NCBI RefSeq assembly: GCF_007671725.1 | Contig: NZ_VCNM01000002.1 | Span: forward strand, 806,001 to 870,000 | Direction: 5' to 3' | DNA: 64,000 bases | DNA from: Halorubrum depositum | Lineage (GTDB): Archaea > Halobacteriota > Halobacteria > Halobacteriales > Haloferacaceae | The notes under the pieces: model-generated | What the model was told of the DNA's origin: nothing | The model's database searches: none | What the model saw: the letters and a program-made list of their open reading frames with translations, nothing else | Part shown: one piece after another, positions 7,388 through 15,315 of the stretch | Numbering within the stretch: position 1 is the stretch's first letter | Layout: the number at the start of each line of letters is the position of its first letter | Position numbers and translations under genes: made by a program

Positions 7388-8491
7388 ATGGAGTACGAGG
7401 AGCCGAAGTTCTTCCACGTGATGCAGTACGCGGCCGCGGCCGACGGCGACGTCATCGACATGGTGAGCGGCAACCCCGACTGGGAGCCGCCGGCCGCGCT
7501 GCGGGAGGCGCTCCGCGAGTACGCAGACCTCCCGCCCGACGCCTTCCAGTACCCGCCGAGCGAGGGGTTACTGGAGCTGCGGGAGGCGATCGCCGAGCGC
7601 CGGAACGTCGACGTCAACCGGGTCGTCGTCACCAACGGGACCGGCGAGGCGAACTACCTCGCGATGGCGCGCGCGCTCGATCGCGACGCCGGCGACGAGG
7701 CGCTGTTGATGGACCCCGTCTACCCGTACTACCCCGGGAAGGTGGACATGCTCGGCGGCGAGGCGACGCTCGTCCCGACCGAGCGCGACGGCGGGCTCGA
7801 CGTCGCGGCGATCCGAGAGGCCGCGAACGCGGACACCGCGCTGATCGCCTTGAACACGCCGAACAACCCGACGGGGGCCGTCTACGACCTCGACACGGTC
7901 CGCGAGGTCGTCGAGATTGCACACGCGGTCGACGCCTTGGTCCTCGTCGACGAGGTGTACGACCACTTCGATCTCACCGGCTCGTTCGAGTCGGCGCTGA
8001 CGCTGGACTCCGACCGCGTCATCGTCACCACCGGCTTCTCGAAGTCGATGGCGATCACGGGGTTCCGGGTGGGATACGGGGTGTTCCCCGAGGCGCACGT
8101 CGGCGACGCGAAGACGCGGCACATGCTCGTGAACGTCGCCGGACCGCGGCCCTCGCAGTACGCGGTCCACCACGCGCTCGCGGAGACGCCCCCCGACTAC
8201 TACGCGGAGGCCCGGGACCTGCTCGCGGAGCGCGCCGACGCGTTCACCGACGCGCTCGACGCAGCCGGCGCCGAGTACAGCCGCCCCGAGGGCGCTTTCT
8301 ACGTGCTCGCGCGCTTCGAGGGGTTCCCCGGGACGATGACGAACGTGAAGCGGCTGGTCGACGAGGCCGGCGTCGCGGGGATGCCCGGCGAGGCGTTCGG
8401 CTCCGCGCGCGACGAGTGGATCCGGTTCGCCCTCGTCACCCCCCGAGCCGTCGAGGCTGCGGAGCGGTTGGCCGACTACTTCGGAGAGTAA
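7388..8491 (+). CDS. class I/II pyridoxal-phosphate aminotransferase
   Basis: The 367-residue protein has the fold type I aminotransferase pattern: the substrate segment SGNPDWEPP, the cofactor segment NGTGEANY, the NTPNNPTGAVY motif, the Asp that binds the pyridine nitrogen in LVDEVYDHF, the Schiff-base Lys in TTGFSKSMAITGFRVGY, and the carboxylate-binding Arg near the end (WIRFAL). It probably uses aspartate or another amino acid as donor; the acceptor cannot be told from sequence. It stands alone, with a 395-bp non-coding element downstream. Confidence 0.85.
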   Translation: MEYEEPKFFHVMQYAAAADGDVIDMVSGNPDWEPPAALREALREYADLPPDAFQYPPSEGLLELREAIAERRNVDVNRVVVTNGTGEANYLAMARALDRDAGDEALLMDPVYPYYPGKVDMLGGEATLVPTERDGGLDVAAIREAANADTALIALNTPNNPTGAVYDLDTVREVVEIAHAVDALVLVDEVYDHFDLTGSFESALTLDSDRVIVTTGFSKSMAITGFRVGYGVFPEAHVGDAKTRHMLVNVAGPRPSQYAVHHALAETPPDYYAEARDLLAERADAFTDALDAAGAEYSRPEGAFYVLARFEGFPGTMTNVKRLVDEAGVAGMPGEAFGSARDEWIRFALVTPRAVEAAERLADYFGE

Positions 8492-8886
8492 TCGACGACG
8501 CAAGGCGGTGGCGCGTGCCTTCGAGCGCCCACCGGGCGCGAGGAGCACGCGCGAGGGAGGCGGCGGGCCGGCGCGGCTTCGCCCGCGCCGGGCCGTCCGC
8601 CGAGGCTGGGGAGGCGTGAGGCTGTGGTGTTTTGCGGTCGGGTGGGGCTCAAAGGGGCAGCCGCGAGGACGAAGCACGGCGACGGAAGCACCGCAGTGAA
8701 GGAGCGGTAGCGACTGAGCGAGGAGCGCACCGAGCCGCGCGAGTCCTCGCGGCTGGGCTTTGGAGGTGTGCTCCGTCACAGCGATTTCAACGAAGAAGAG
8801 CCGATCGGCTGGGACTTTGGAGGTCTTCACCCCCGAGCCGCAATCAACTACTTATAAACGTTCAATCGAAACGTACCGAACCGCGT
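8492..8886. other. 395-bp non-coding repeat-like element with strong inverted repeats
   Basis: No credible gene is present; possible short reading frames are Arg-rich and unlike the acidic neighbours. Three structures stand out. A 9-bp hairpin (8568-8576 with 8583-8591, loop cttcgc) lies near the upstream end. A perfect 13-bp inverted repeat, cagccgcgaggac at 8658-8670 with gtcctcgcggctg at 8743-8755, encloses 72 nt. A near-direct repeat cggctggg(a)ctttggaggt occurs at 8750-8767 and 8806-8824. The element ends in AT-rich cttataaacg (8851-8860). It resembles a dispersed intergenic repeat or structured RNA, not a promoter region alone. The flanking genes converge here. Confidence 0.6.
8658..8755. 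repeat. perfect 13-bp inverted repeat enclosing 72 nt
   Basis: Arms 8658-8670 and 8743-8755 are exact reverse complements. The enclosed segment is rich in gcg/gag and contains no good reading frame. If transcribed on either strand it would form a closed stem with a large internal domain. Confidence 0.8.
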
Positions 8887-9531
8887 CTACCCGAAGTTCT
8901 CGACCTTCGCGGCGTCGGCGTCGCCGCCGGCGGCCTCGACCGCGGCCTCGGCGTCGGCCACGAGATCGGCGAAGCCGTACACGAAGACGGTCTCGCCGTC
9001 GACCCCCGTCAGCGCCTCCGCGACCGCGACGTCGAGCGCCTCGGCGGCGTCGAGGAGGTGAATCGCGGCGCCGCGCTCTTTCAGTCGGTCCAGGCGGTCG
9101 GCGTGCGACACGTCGTCGTCGCGGTAGACGACCGCGGCCTCGGCGCCGTCGTCGAGCGCGCGCTCCGCGATGGCGACCGCCGGGCCGACGCCCGGGCCGC
9201 CCGCGATCACGACCGCACGCGGCTCGCCGTCGTAGTGCTGGTCGCCGAAGGGCCCGGAGAGCGTCATCTCGGTGCCCGCCTCGGCGTCCGCGAGGAACGC
9301 GGAGAACTCGCCGCCCTCCTCGGGGTCGATGCCGACCGTGACCTCGAACGTGTCGCCGACCGTCGGCGACGAGAGGGTGTAGAAGCGGGCGACCGACTCG
9401 CCGTCGATCTCCGTGCCGAGCTTGACGAATTGACCGGGCTCCGCGGCGAATCCGTCCGGCGCGTCGAACCGGAGGGCGTACGTGTCGCGGCCGACTTCCT
9501 CGACCGCGCTGACCGTCGCTGTCGTGTCCAT
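8887..9531 (-). CDS. FNR-like FAD/NAD(P)-binding oxidoreductase
   Basis: The 214-residue flavoprotein has a beta-barrel FAD domain (FVKLGTEI, then the FAD motif RFYTLSS) followed by a nucleotide-binding domain (VVIAGGPGVGPAVAIAE, then VVYRDDD). It lacks any Fe-S or haem domain. It likely transfers electrons between NAD(P)H and a carrier such as ferredoxin. It is divergent from korA, and a ferredoxin-NAD(P) reductase next to a ferredoxin-reducing oxidoreductase would be a logical pair. I chose the ATG at 9531, which opens directly onto the first barrel strand; an upstream codon would add eight residues. Confidence 0.78.
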   Translation of the reverse strand: MDTTATVSAVEEVGRDTYALRFDAPDGFAAEPGQFVKLGTEIDGESVARFYTLSSPTVGDTFEVTVGIDPEEGGEFSAFLADAEAGTEMTLSGPFGDQHYDGEPRAVVIAGGPGVGPAVAIAERALDDGAEAAVVYRDDDVSHADRLDRLKERGAAIHLLDAAEALDVAVAEALTGVDGETVFVYGFADLVADAEAAVEAAGGDADAAKVENFG

Positions 9532-9959
9532 ATCGCCGATCCGGCCGGCGGACACAAACGTGTTCCCGTCCGCGTCGGTGTTGCCCGCGTCTGGGACGCC
9601 GCCCGCGTCAGGGACGCCGCCCTCGTCGAGGACGTCCGGTCCGTGACGCCCGCACCGCGGGCGACCATCCGAGGACGGATCTCGTCGGCGCGCGCCCCCG
9701 GGGCGCCGGTCCGCGCCGCCGGGCGCGACCCGTGCGCGAGGACGACGCCGAATAGTTCGACGAACGTCGAAAACCGACTGCGACGAGGTGGGTCGATCGT
9801 GAGGAAACTGGAAAACGATCGTCCACTAAAAACCGATTCTGAACGAAAGTGCCATCCATATCCACCTATATTCGAGGATAGTTGAACGAACGTTGGGAAA
9901 GTCGCTGGTGGCTCCTTCCAGAAGTCTTTTGATGAGTCCGGCGAAAACTGCGTCATAGC
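9532..9959. other. 428-bp divergent intergenic region upstream of korA
   Basis: This region has no supportable gene. Its left part is GC-rich with an 18-bp tandem repeat (9583-9636). The right part is AT-richer and holds an almost perfect palindrome ttcgac-gaac-gtcgaa (9756-9771), a related copy at 9880-9895, and a 17-bp word at 9810-9826 that recurs before the halorhodopsin/halocyanin pair. It probably contains both promoters and operators of the FNR-like gene and korAB. Confidence 0.6.
9583..9636. repeat. 18-bp tandem repeat, three units
   Basis: Units at 9583-9600, 9601-9618 and 9619-9636 follow gcccgcgtc-n-gggacgcc; the first two differ at one position and the third has drifted. The array lies about 50 bp before the start of the FNR-like gene. 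Confidence 0.65.
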
Positions 9960-11717
9960 ATGGCTGCGGACTTCAATTGGGCCGTCGGCGGGGAGGCCGG
10001 CGACGGCATCGACTCGACCGGGAAGATCTTCGCGCAAGCGCTCTCTCGGGCGGGTCGACACGTGTTCACGTCGAAGGACTTCGCCTCGCGGATCCGAGGC
10101 GGCTACACCGCCTACAAGGTGCGAACCTCCGTCGACAAGGTACAGAGCGTCGTTGACCGGCTCGACGTGCTCATCGCGTTGACCCCGCGGACCATCGAGG
10201 AGAACCTCGACGAGCTCCACGAGGGGTCGGTGATCATCTACGACGGCGAGCGGACCACGATGCAGGACGTCGAGATCCCGGAGGAGATGATCGGCCTCGA
10301 CGTGCCCCTCAAGAGCCTGGCCGAGGAGGCCGGCGGGGCGATCATGCGGAACGTCGTCGCGCTCGGCGCGGCCTGCGAGGTCGCCGAGTTCCCCATCGAG
10401 AACCTCGACTCCGCCCTCGAAAAGCGGTTCAACGACAAGGGTCAGAAGCTCGTCGACAACAACAAGGAGGCCGCTCGCGCGGGCCAGTCGTACGTCGACG
10501 AGGAGTACGACCACGAGTTCGACTACGACCTGGAGACCACCGACGAGGACTACGTCCTCCTCAACGGCGACGAGGCCATCGGGATGGGCGCCATCGCCGC
10601 GGGCTGCCGCTTCTACGCCGGCTACCCGATCACGCCCGCGACCGACGTGATGACGTATCTCACGGGCCGGATCGAGCGCTACGGCGGCCACGTCGTGCAG
10701 GCCGAAGACGAGCTCTCCGCGATCAACATGGCGCTGGGCGCGGCCCGCGGGGGCGCGCGGTCGATGACCGCGACCTCCGGGCCCGGGATCGACCTGATGA
10801 CGGAGACGTTCGGGCTCATCGCCACCTCGGAGACGCCGCTCGTCATCTGTAACGTGATGCGCTCCGGTCCCTCGACCGGGATGCCGACGAAACAGGAGCA
10901 GGGCGACCTGAACCAGATGCTGTACGGCGGCCACGGCGAGGTGCCGCGGTTCGTGCTCGCGCCGACGACCATCGACGAGTGCTTCTGGAAGACGGTCGAG
11001 GCGTTCAACCTCGCCGAGAAGTACCAGCTCCCCGTCTACCTCACCGCCGACCTCTCGATGGCGGTCACCGAGCAGACGTTCTCTCCGGACACGTTCGACA
11101 TGGACGCGGTCGAGGTCGACCGCGGCAACGTCGTCGACGAGACGACGATCGACGACCACATGAGCGACTCCGGCGGCTTCCAGCCTCACGAGATCACCGA
11201 CGACGGGGTCTCGCCGCGGGCGTTCCCCGGCACCGCCGACGGCGCGCACATGTCCACCGGTCTCGAACACGACGAGCAGGGCCGCCGGACCGAGGACACC
11301 GAGATGCGCGTCGCGCAGGTCGACAAGCGCAACCGGAAGGTCGAGACGGCCCGCGAGCGCGAGGACTGGAGCCCGCGCGAGTTCGGCGACGCGGACGCCG
11401 ACACCCTCGTGATCACGTGGGGGTCGAACGAGGGCGCGCTCGCCGAGGCGGTCGATCTCCTCGACGACGAGGGGCTCGACGTGCGGGTGCTCTCGGTGCC
11501 GTACATCTTCCCGCGGCCGGACCTCACCGACGACGTCGCGGCCGCGGAGGACGTCGTCGTCGTCGAGTGCAACGAGCAGGGGCAGTTCGCGGACCTGGTC
11601 GAGCACGACGTCTTAGAGCGCGTCGACCGGGTGAACAAGTACAACGGCGTGCGGTTCAAGGCCGACGAACTCGCATCGGAGATCAAAGCGACCCTCGCGG
11701 AGGGGGCGGAGGCGTAA
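9960..11717 (+). CDS. korA: 2-oxoacid:ferredoxin oxidoreductase, alpha subunit (gamma-alpha fusion)
   Basis: With the beta subunit this enzyme oxidatively decarboxylates a 2-oxoacid to its acyl-CoA and reduces ferredoxin. The 585-residue chain has the gamma domain first (about 1-190; GGEAGDGIDSTGKIFAQAL and SRIRGGYTAYKVR). The alpha pyrimidine-binding domain follows (YAGYPITPATDVM near 220; TATSGPGIDLM), then the transketolase-like domain II (ITWGSNEGALAEA). The delta ferredoxin domain is absent, as in haloarchaeal two-subunit enzymes. korB follows after 3 bp. Whether the substrate is 2-oxoglutarate or pyruvate cannot be settled by reading; the nearby citrate synthase and FNR-like gene favour a TCA-cycle role, so kor is used with caution. 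Confidence 0.82.
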   Translation: MAADFNWAVGGEAGDGIDSTGKIFAQALSRAGRHVFTSKDFASRIRGGYTAYKVRTSVDKVQSVVDRLDVLIALTPRTIEENLDELHEGSVIIYDGERTTMQDVEIPEEMIGLDVPLKSLAEEAGGAIMRNVVALGAACEVAEFPIENLDSALEKRFNDKGQKLVDNNKEAARAGQSYVDEEYDHEFDYDLETTDEDYVLLNGDEAIGMGAIAAGCRFYAGYPITPATDVMTYLTGRIERYGGHVVQAEDELSAINMALGAARGGARSMTATSGPGIDLMTETFGLIATSETPLVICNVMRSGPSTGMPTKQEQGDLNQMLYGGHGEVPRFVLAPTTIDECFWKTVEAFNLAEKYQLPVYLTADLSMAVTEQTFSPDTFDMDAVEVDRGNVVDETTIDDHMSDSGGFQPHEITDDGVSPRAFPGTADGAHMSTGLEHDEQGRRTEDTEMRVAQVDKRNRKVETAREREDWSPREFGDADADTLVITWGSNEGALAEAVDLLDDEGLDVRVLSVPYIFPRPDLTDDVAAAEDVVVVECNEQGQFADLVEHDVLERVDRVNKYNGVRFKADELASEIKATLAEGAEA

Positions 11718-11720
11718 CCA

Positions 11721-12584
11721 ATGAGCTCAGACATTCGATTCACCGACTTCAAGTCCGACAAGCAGCCGACGTGGTGCCCGGGGTGCGGCGACTTCGGCAC
11801 CATGAACGGGATGATGAAGGCCCTCGCGGAGACGGGCAACGACCCCGACAACACCTTCGTCGTCGCCGGCATCGGCTGTTCCGGTAAGATCGGCACGTAC
11901 ATGCACAGCTACGCGCTCCACGGCGTTCACGGGCGCGCACTCCCCGTCGGGACCGGCGTCAAGATGGCCCGGCCCGACATCGAAGTGATGGTCGCCGGCG
12001 GCGACGGCGACGGCTACTCCATCGGCGCGGGCCACTTCGTCCACGCCGTCCGGCGTAACGTCGACATGACGTACGTCGTGATGGACAACCGCATCTACGG
12101 GCTGACGAAGGGGCAGGCGTCGCCCACCTCGCGCGAGGACTTCGAGACCTCGACGAGCCCGGAGGGGCCGAAACAGCCCCCGGTCAACCCGCACGCGCTG
12201 GCGCTGGCGTCGGGCGCGACGTTCATCGCGCAGTCGTTCTCCTCCGACGCGCTCCGTCACCAGGAGATCATCCAGAAGGCGGTCGAACACGACGGGTTCG
12301 GCTTCGTCAACGTCTACTCGCCGTGCGTCACGTTCAACGACGTCGATACGTACGACTACTTCCGCGACTCGCTGGTCGACCTGAAGGAGACCGACCACGA
12401 CCCGACCGACCGGAGCGACGCGAAGGACGTCATCCTCGACTCCGAGAAGGAACACCAGGGCGTCATCTACCAGAACGAGGACTCCGTGCCGTACCACGAG
12501 CAGCACGGCGTCGACGAGGACATGTCCGTCATCCCGGACGGCGCGCCCGAGGGCGCGACCGACCTCGTCCGCGAGTTCTACTGA
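11721..12584 (+). CDS. korB: 2-oxoacid:ferredoxin oxidoreductase, beta subunit
   Basis: The beta subunit binds thiamine diphosphate and the single [4Fe-4S] cluster of the complex. In the 287 residues, cluster cysteines are C19 and C22 (WCPGCGDFG), C53 (GIGCSGK) and probably C202 (SPCVTF). The thiamine diphosphate/Mg motif is GGDGDGYSIGAGHF (93-106) with the downstream MDNRIYGLTKGQ. It starts 3 bp after korA stops, so the two are cotranscribed and likely translated together. A short T-run at 12597-12601 follows. Substrate choice has the same uncertainty as for the alpha subunit. Confidence 0.85.
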   Translation: MSSDIRFTDFKSDKQPTWCPGCGDFGTMNGMMKALAETGNDPDNTFVVAGIGCSGKIGTYMHSYALHGVHGRALPVGTGVKMARPDIEVMVAGGDGDGYSIGAGHFVHAVRRNVDMTYVVMDNRIYGLTKGQASPTSREDFETSTSPEGPKQPPVNPHALALASGATFIAQSFSSDALRHQEIIQKAVEHDGFGFVNVYSPCVTFNDVDTYDYFRDSLVDLKETDHDPTDRSDAKDVILDSEKEHQGVIYQNEDSVPYHEQHGVDEDMSVIPDGAPEGATDLVREFY

Positions 12585-12596
12585 CGCCGGCGCCCG

Positions 12597-12601
12597 TTTT
12601 T
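12597..12601 (+). terminator. possible T-tract terminator after korB
   Basis: A ttttt run begins 13 nt after the korB stop, preceded by GC-rich cgccggcgcccg. Short U-tracts are the usual archaeal termination signal, so this is plausible but unproven. Confidence 0.35.
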
Positions 12602-12748
12602 CCGACCGCTTTCGGTGACCGGCGATCGGCGACTCCGTCGACATTCCGACCTTCTCGGATAGCCAAATTCCGGCGATCGAGCCGGGTCAGGGGCCGTTCG
12701 CGACCCGTTTCAGCAAGCCTAATTACGTGGGTCCGAATTACGTGAGGT

Positions 12749-13984
12749 ATGGTTGATCGCTACGACGTCGTCGTCGCGGGCGCCGGTCCGGCGGGGGCGC
12801 AGTGCGCCCGCGACCTGGCGACGCGCGGCTACGACGTCGTCGTTCTCGAAACGGAGCCGGAGGCCGAGTTCCCCCGCCAGAGCAACAAGTCGACCGCGGG
12901 GACGTTCCCCTCGATGATGTCGGCCTTCGGGATCCCCGACGACGTCGTGATGTCGTACACGGACGACGTGGTGTTGGAGTCGCCGAACAGCTACTACGAG
13001 AGCTACCAGCCCGGCGCCGTCCTGGAGTTCGCCGATTTCAAGCGGTTCCTCGTCGAAGACGGCCGCGAGAACGGCGCGGAGTACCGGTTCGACGCCCGCG
13101 TCTCCCGCCCGATCCTCGACGACGACGGCGTCATCGAGGGGGTCCGGTACGACGGCGACGAGGAGGTGTACGCCGAGGTTGTCGTCGACGCGACCGGGCC
13201 GGCCGCGCCGATCGCGAGCGCGCTCGACGTGGTCGATCTGGAGCGGGAGAACCAGGCGATCGGGATCGAGTACGAGATGGAGGGCGTCGAGATGAACCAC
13301 CCCGAGTACGCCGACCTCCGGCGGGCGATGATGCTCCGGCTCGACCACGACATCGCGCCCGGCGGTTACTCGTGGATCTTCGCGACCGGCGAGGACACCG
13401 CGAAGGTCGGCATCTGTTACATCCAGAACGACCGCCACCGCGAGGAGGCCGAGGAGGGGAAGACCGTCGACGGCTACCTCGAGGCGTGGGTCGACCGCGA
13501 CCCGCGCTTCGCCGACGCCGAGCGCATCGACGGGAAGGTCCATCGCGGCTCGGCGCACATCCAGATGCCGGACGAGATGCACACCGACCGGTTCCTCGCG
13601 ATCGGCGACACCGTCCCCACCATCGACCCGCTGTGGGGCGAGGGGATCCACAAGGGGATGAAGTCGGCCCGCGCGGCCGCGGCCACCATCGACCGGTGTC
13701 TCACGGACTCGGAGCGCCGCGTCGACGCCGAGAGCCTCGCCGTCTACGAACGGCTCTGGCACCGGGACGTGGCCCCGCGGATGCGCGCCCGGCTGATGCT
13801 CACCCGACTGCTGTACCTCGCGCCGAACGAGCGGTACGACCGGTTCATGGAGGACCTCCGCCGGACCGACGACGACACCTTAGAGAAGGCGAACCAGGGG
13901 GACAAGTCCGCGATGGCGAAGCTGCTCCACCTCGACGACCTCCCGCTGTTGGCGAAGTTCGCCCGGGAGCGGTGGGGAGCGTAG
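12749..13984 (+). CDS. geranylgeranyl reductase family FAD-dependent oxidoreductase
   Basis: The 411-residue flavoprotein opens with the FAD motif VVVAGAGPAGAQCARDLA and has the second FAD contact FLAIGDTVPTIDPLWGEGIHKGMKSA near residue 285. This pattern places it with geranylgeranyl reductase-like enzymes, which saturate isoprenoid chains of archaeal lipids or quinones. The middle segment (SWIFATGEDTAKVGICYIQ) also fits. It is not clearly the main archaeol-lipid reductase and the substrate is uncertain. It follows korB by 165 bp and converges on citrate synthase. AT-rich cctaattacgtg lies about 27 bp before the start. Confidence 0.78.
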   Translation: MVDRYDVVVAGAGPAGAQCARDLATRGYDVVVLETEPEAEFPRQSNKSTAGTFPSMMSAFGIPDDVVMSYTDDVVLESPNSYYESYQPGAVLEFADFKRFLVEDGRENGAEYRFDARVSRPILDDDGVIEGVRYDGDEEVYAEVVVDATGPAAPIASALDVVDLERENQAIGIEYEMEGVEMNHPEYADLRRAMMLRLDHDIAPGGYSWIFATGEDTAKVGICYIQNDRHREEAEEGKTVDGYLEAWVDRDPRFADAERIDGKVHRGSAHIQMPDEMHTDRFLAIGDTVPTIDPLWGEGIHKGMKSARAAAATIDRCLTDSERRVDAESLAVYERLWHRDVAPRMRARLMLTRLLYLAPNERYDRFMEDLRRTDDDTLEKANQGDKSAMAKLLHLDDLPLLAKFARERWGA

Positions 13985-14036
13985 ACGTCTGCTTATAAGA
14001 AAAACACGCTCGCGCGTCGGGGTGCGCTGAGCCGCC

Positions 14037-15191
14037 CTACCGCTCGTCGATCGGGACGAAATCGGCGCTCTCCGGGCCGGTGTACCGAGCGCGCGGGCGG
14101 ATGAGCCGGTTGTCGGCCTGGTACTCGACCATGTGGGCGATCCAGCCGCCGGCGCGGCTCATCGCGAAGATGGGCGTGTACATGTCGACCGGGATCCCGA
14201 GCGAGTCGTACACCGAACCGGAGTAGAAGTCGACGTTCGGCGCGATCCCCTTGTCGAGCAGTCCCTGGTCTGTCAGGTACTCCTCGATCGCGGTGGTGTA
14301 GTCGAGCCACTTCGCGTCGCCGGACGACTCCGAGAGGTCCCGCAGCTTCTCCTGGAGGATCTTCGCGCGGGGGTCTTTCACCTTGTACACGCGGTGACCG
14401 AAGCCGGGGATACGCCGGCCGTCATCGCGGGCGTCCTTCACCCACGAGACCGGGTCCTTCGACGACTCGTCGATCTCGTGGAGCACCTCCATCACGTCCT
14501 GGTTCGCGCCGCCGTGGAGCGAGCCGGAGAGCGCGCCGATCCCCCCGGTGACGCCGGAGTAGACGTCGGCCAGCGTCGAGCCGATCACGATCGCCGTGAA
14601 CGTCGAGGCGTTGAGCCCGTGGTCGGCGTGGAGGGTCATCGCCATGTCGAACGTCTCCTCGCTGACGGCGTCGGGCTCGGTCCCGGTAAGCATGTAGAGG
14701 AAGTTCCCGGCGTACGAGAGGTCCGGATCCGGCGCCACGGGCGCCTCGCCCTGGCGCGCGCGCTCGAAGGCCGCGAGGACGGTCGGGATCTTCGCCGTGA
14801 TACGACGGCCCTGCCGGCGGGCCGTCGCCGTGACATCGTCGTCGTCCTCCGCGTCCGCGTCGGGGTCGTACGCCGACAGCATGGAGGTCGCCGTCCGGAG
14901 GGCGGCCATCGGCCGCTCGCCGGCGTCGGCGAGGGTCCGGACCGTGTCGAGCACGTCGTCGTCGACGGCCCGCTCCGCGGCCAGGTCCGCGGCGAACGCG
15001 TCGAGCTCCTCGCGCGTCGGCAGCGAGCCGTGCCAGAGGAGGTACAACACCTCCTCGTAGCTCGCGCCGCGAGCGAGGTCCTCGATGTCGTACCCACGGT
15101 ACACGAGCTTGCCGACCTCGCCGTCGACGTAGCTCAGCTCCGACTCCGCGACGAGGACGCCTTCGAGCCCGCGCTTTAACTCGTCTGACAT
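14037..15191 (-). CDS. citZ: citrate synthase
   Basis: This TCA-cycle enzyme condenses acetyl-CoA with oxaloacetate. The 384-residue length matches archaeal/Gram-positive type II enzymes. Catalytic residues are visible: His in SLHGGANQDVM, His in GFGHRVYKVKDPRA and Asp in NVDFYSG. The N-terminal GVLVAESELSYVDGEVGKLVYRGYDIEDLA is diagnostic. An acidic insertion (DPDADAEDDDD, near residue 113) is a halophilic feature. The 2-methylcitrate synthase alternative is hard to exclude from sequence, but the haloarchaeal context supports citrate synthase. It has its own upstream region and no operon partner. Confidence 0.93.
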   Translation of the reverse strand: MSDELKRGLEGVLVAESELSYVDGEVGKLVYRGYDIEDLARGASYEEVLYLLWHGSLPTREELDAFAADLAAERAVDDDVLDTVRTLADAGERPMAALRTATSMLSAYDPDADAEDDDDVTATARRQGRRITAKIPTVLAAFERARQGEAPVAPDPDLSYAGNFLYMLTGTEPDAVSEETFDMAMTLHADHGLNASTFTAIVIGSTLADVYSGVTGGIGALSGSLHGGANQDVMEVLHEIDESSKDPVSWVKDARDDGRRIPGFGHRVYKVKDPRAKILQEKLRDLSESSGDAKWLDYTTAIEEYLTDQGLLDKGIAPNVDFYSGSVYDSLGIPVDMYTPIFAMSRAGGWIAHMVEYQADNRLIRPRARYTGPESADFVPIDER

Positions 15192-15315
15192 GCTGTGACC
15201 TTCCGACCACCACCAAAAAAGCGTTATCTTTCAGGAGGGATAGAGTACGACGATCGACGAACCCGGGGGAGTCGAACGACGCCGTTGGAATCGGTGCGGG
15301 GCCACCCCGGCCGCG

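Noticed and set aside
9608-9865. A minus-strand 85-codon frame upstream of korA
   Set aside because: Composition is Ser/Arg-rich, it overlaps a tandem repeat and operator-like palindromes, and it has no family features.
13985-14036. The cttataag sequence near 13991 as a promoter
   Set aside because: It lies between two convergent genes with no downstream start, so it is more likely part of a termination region.
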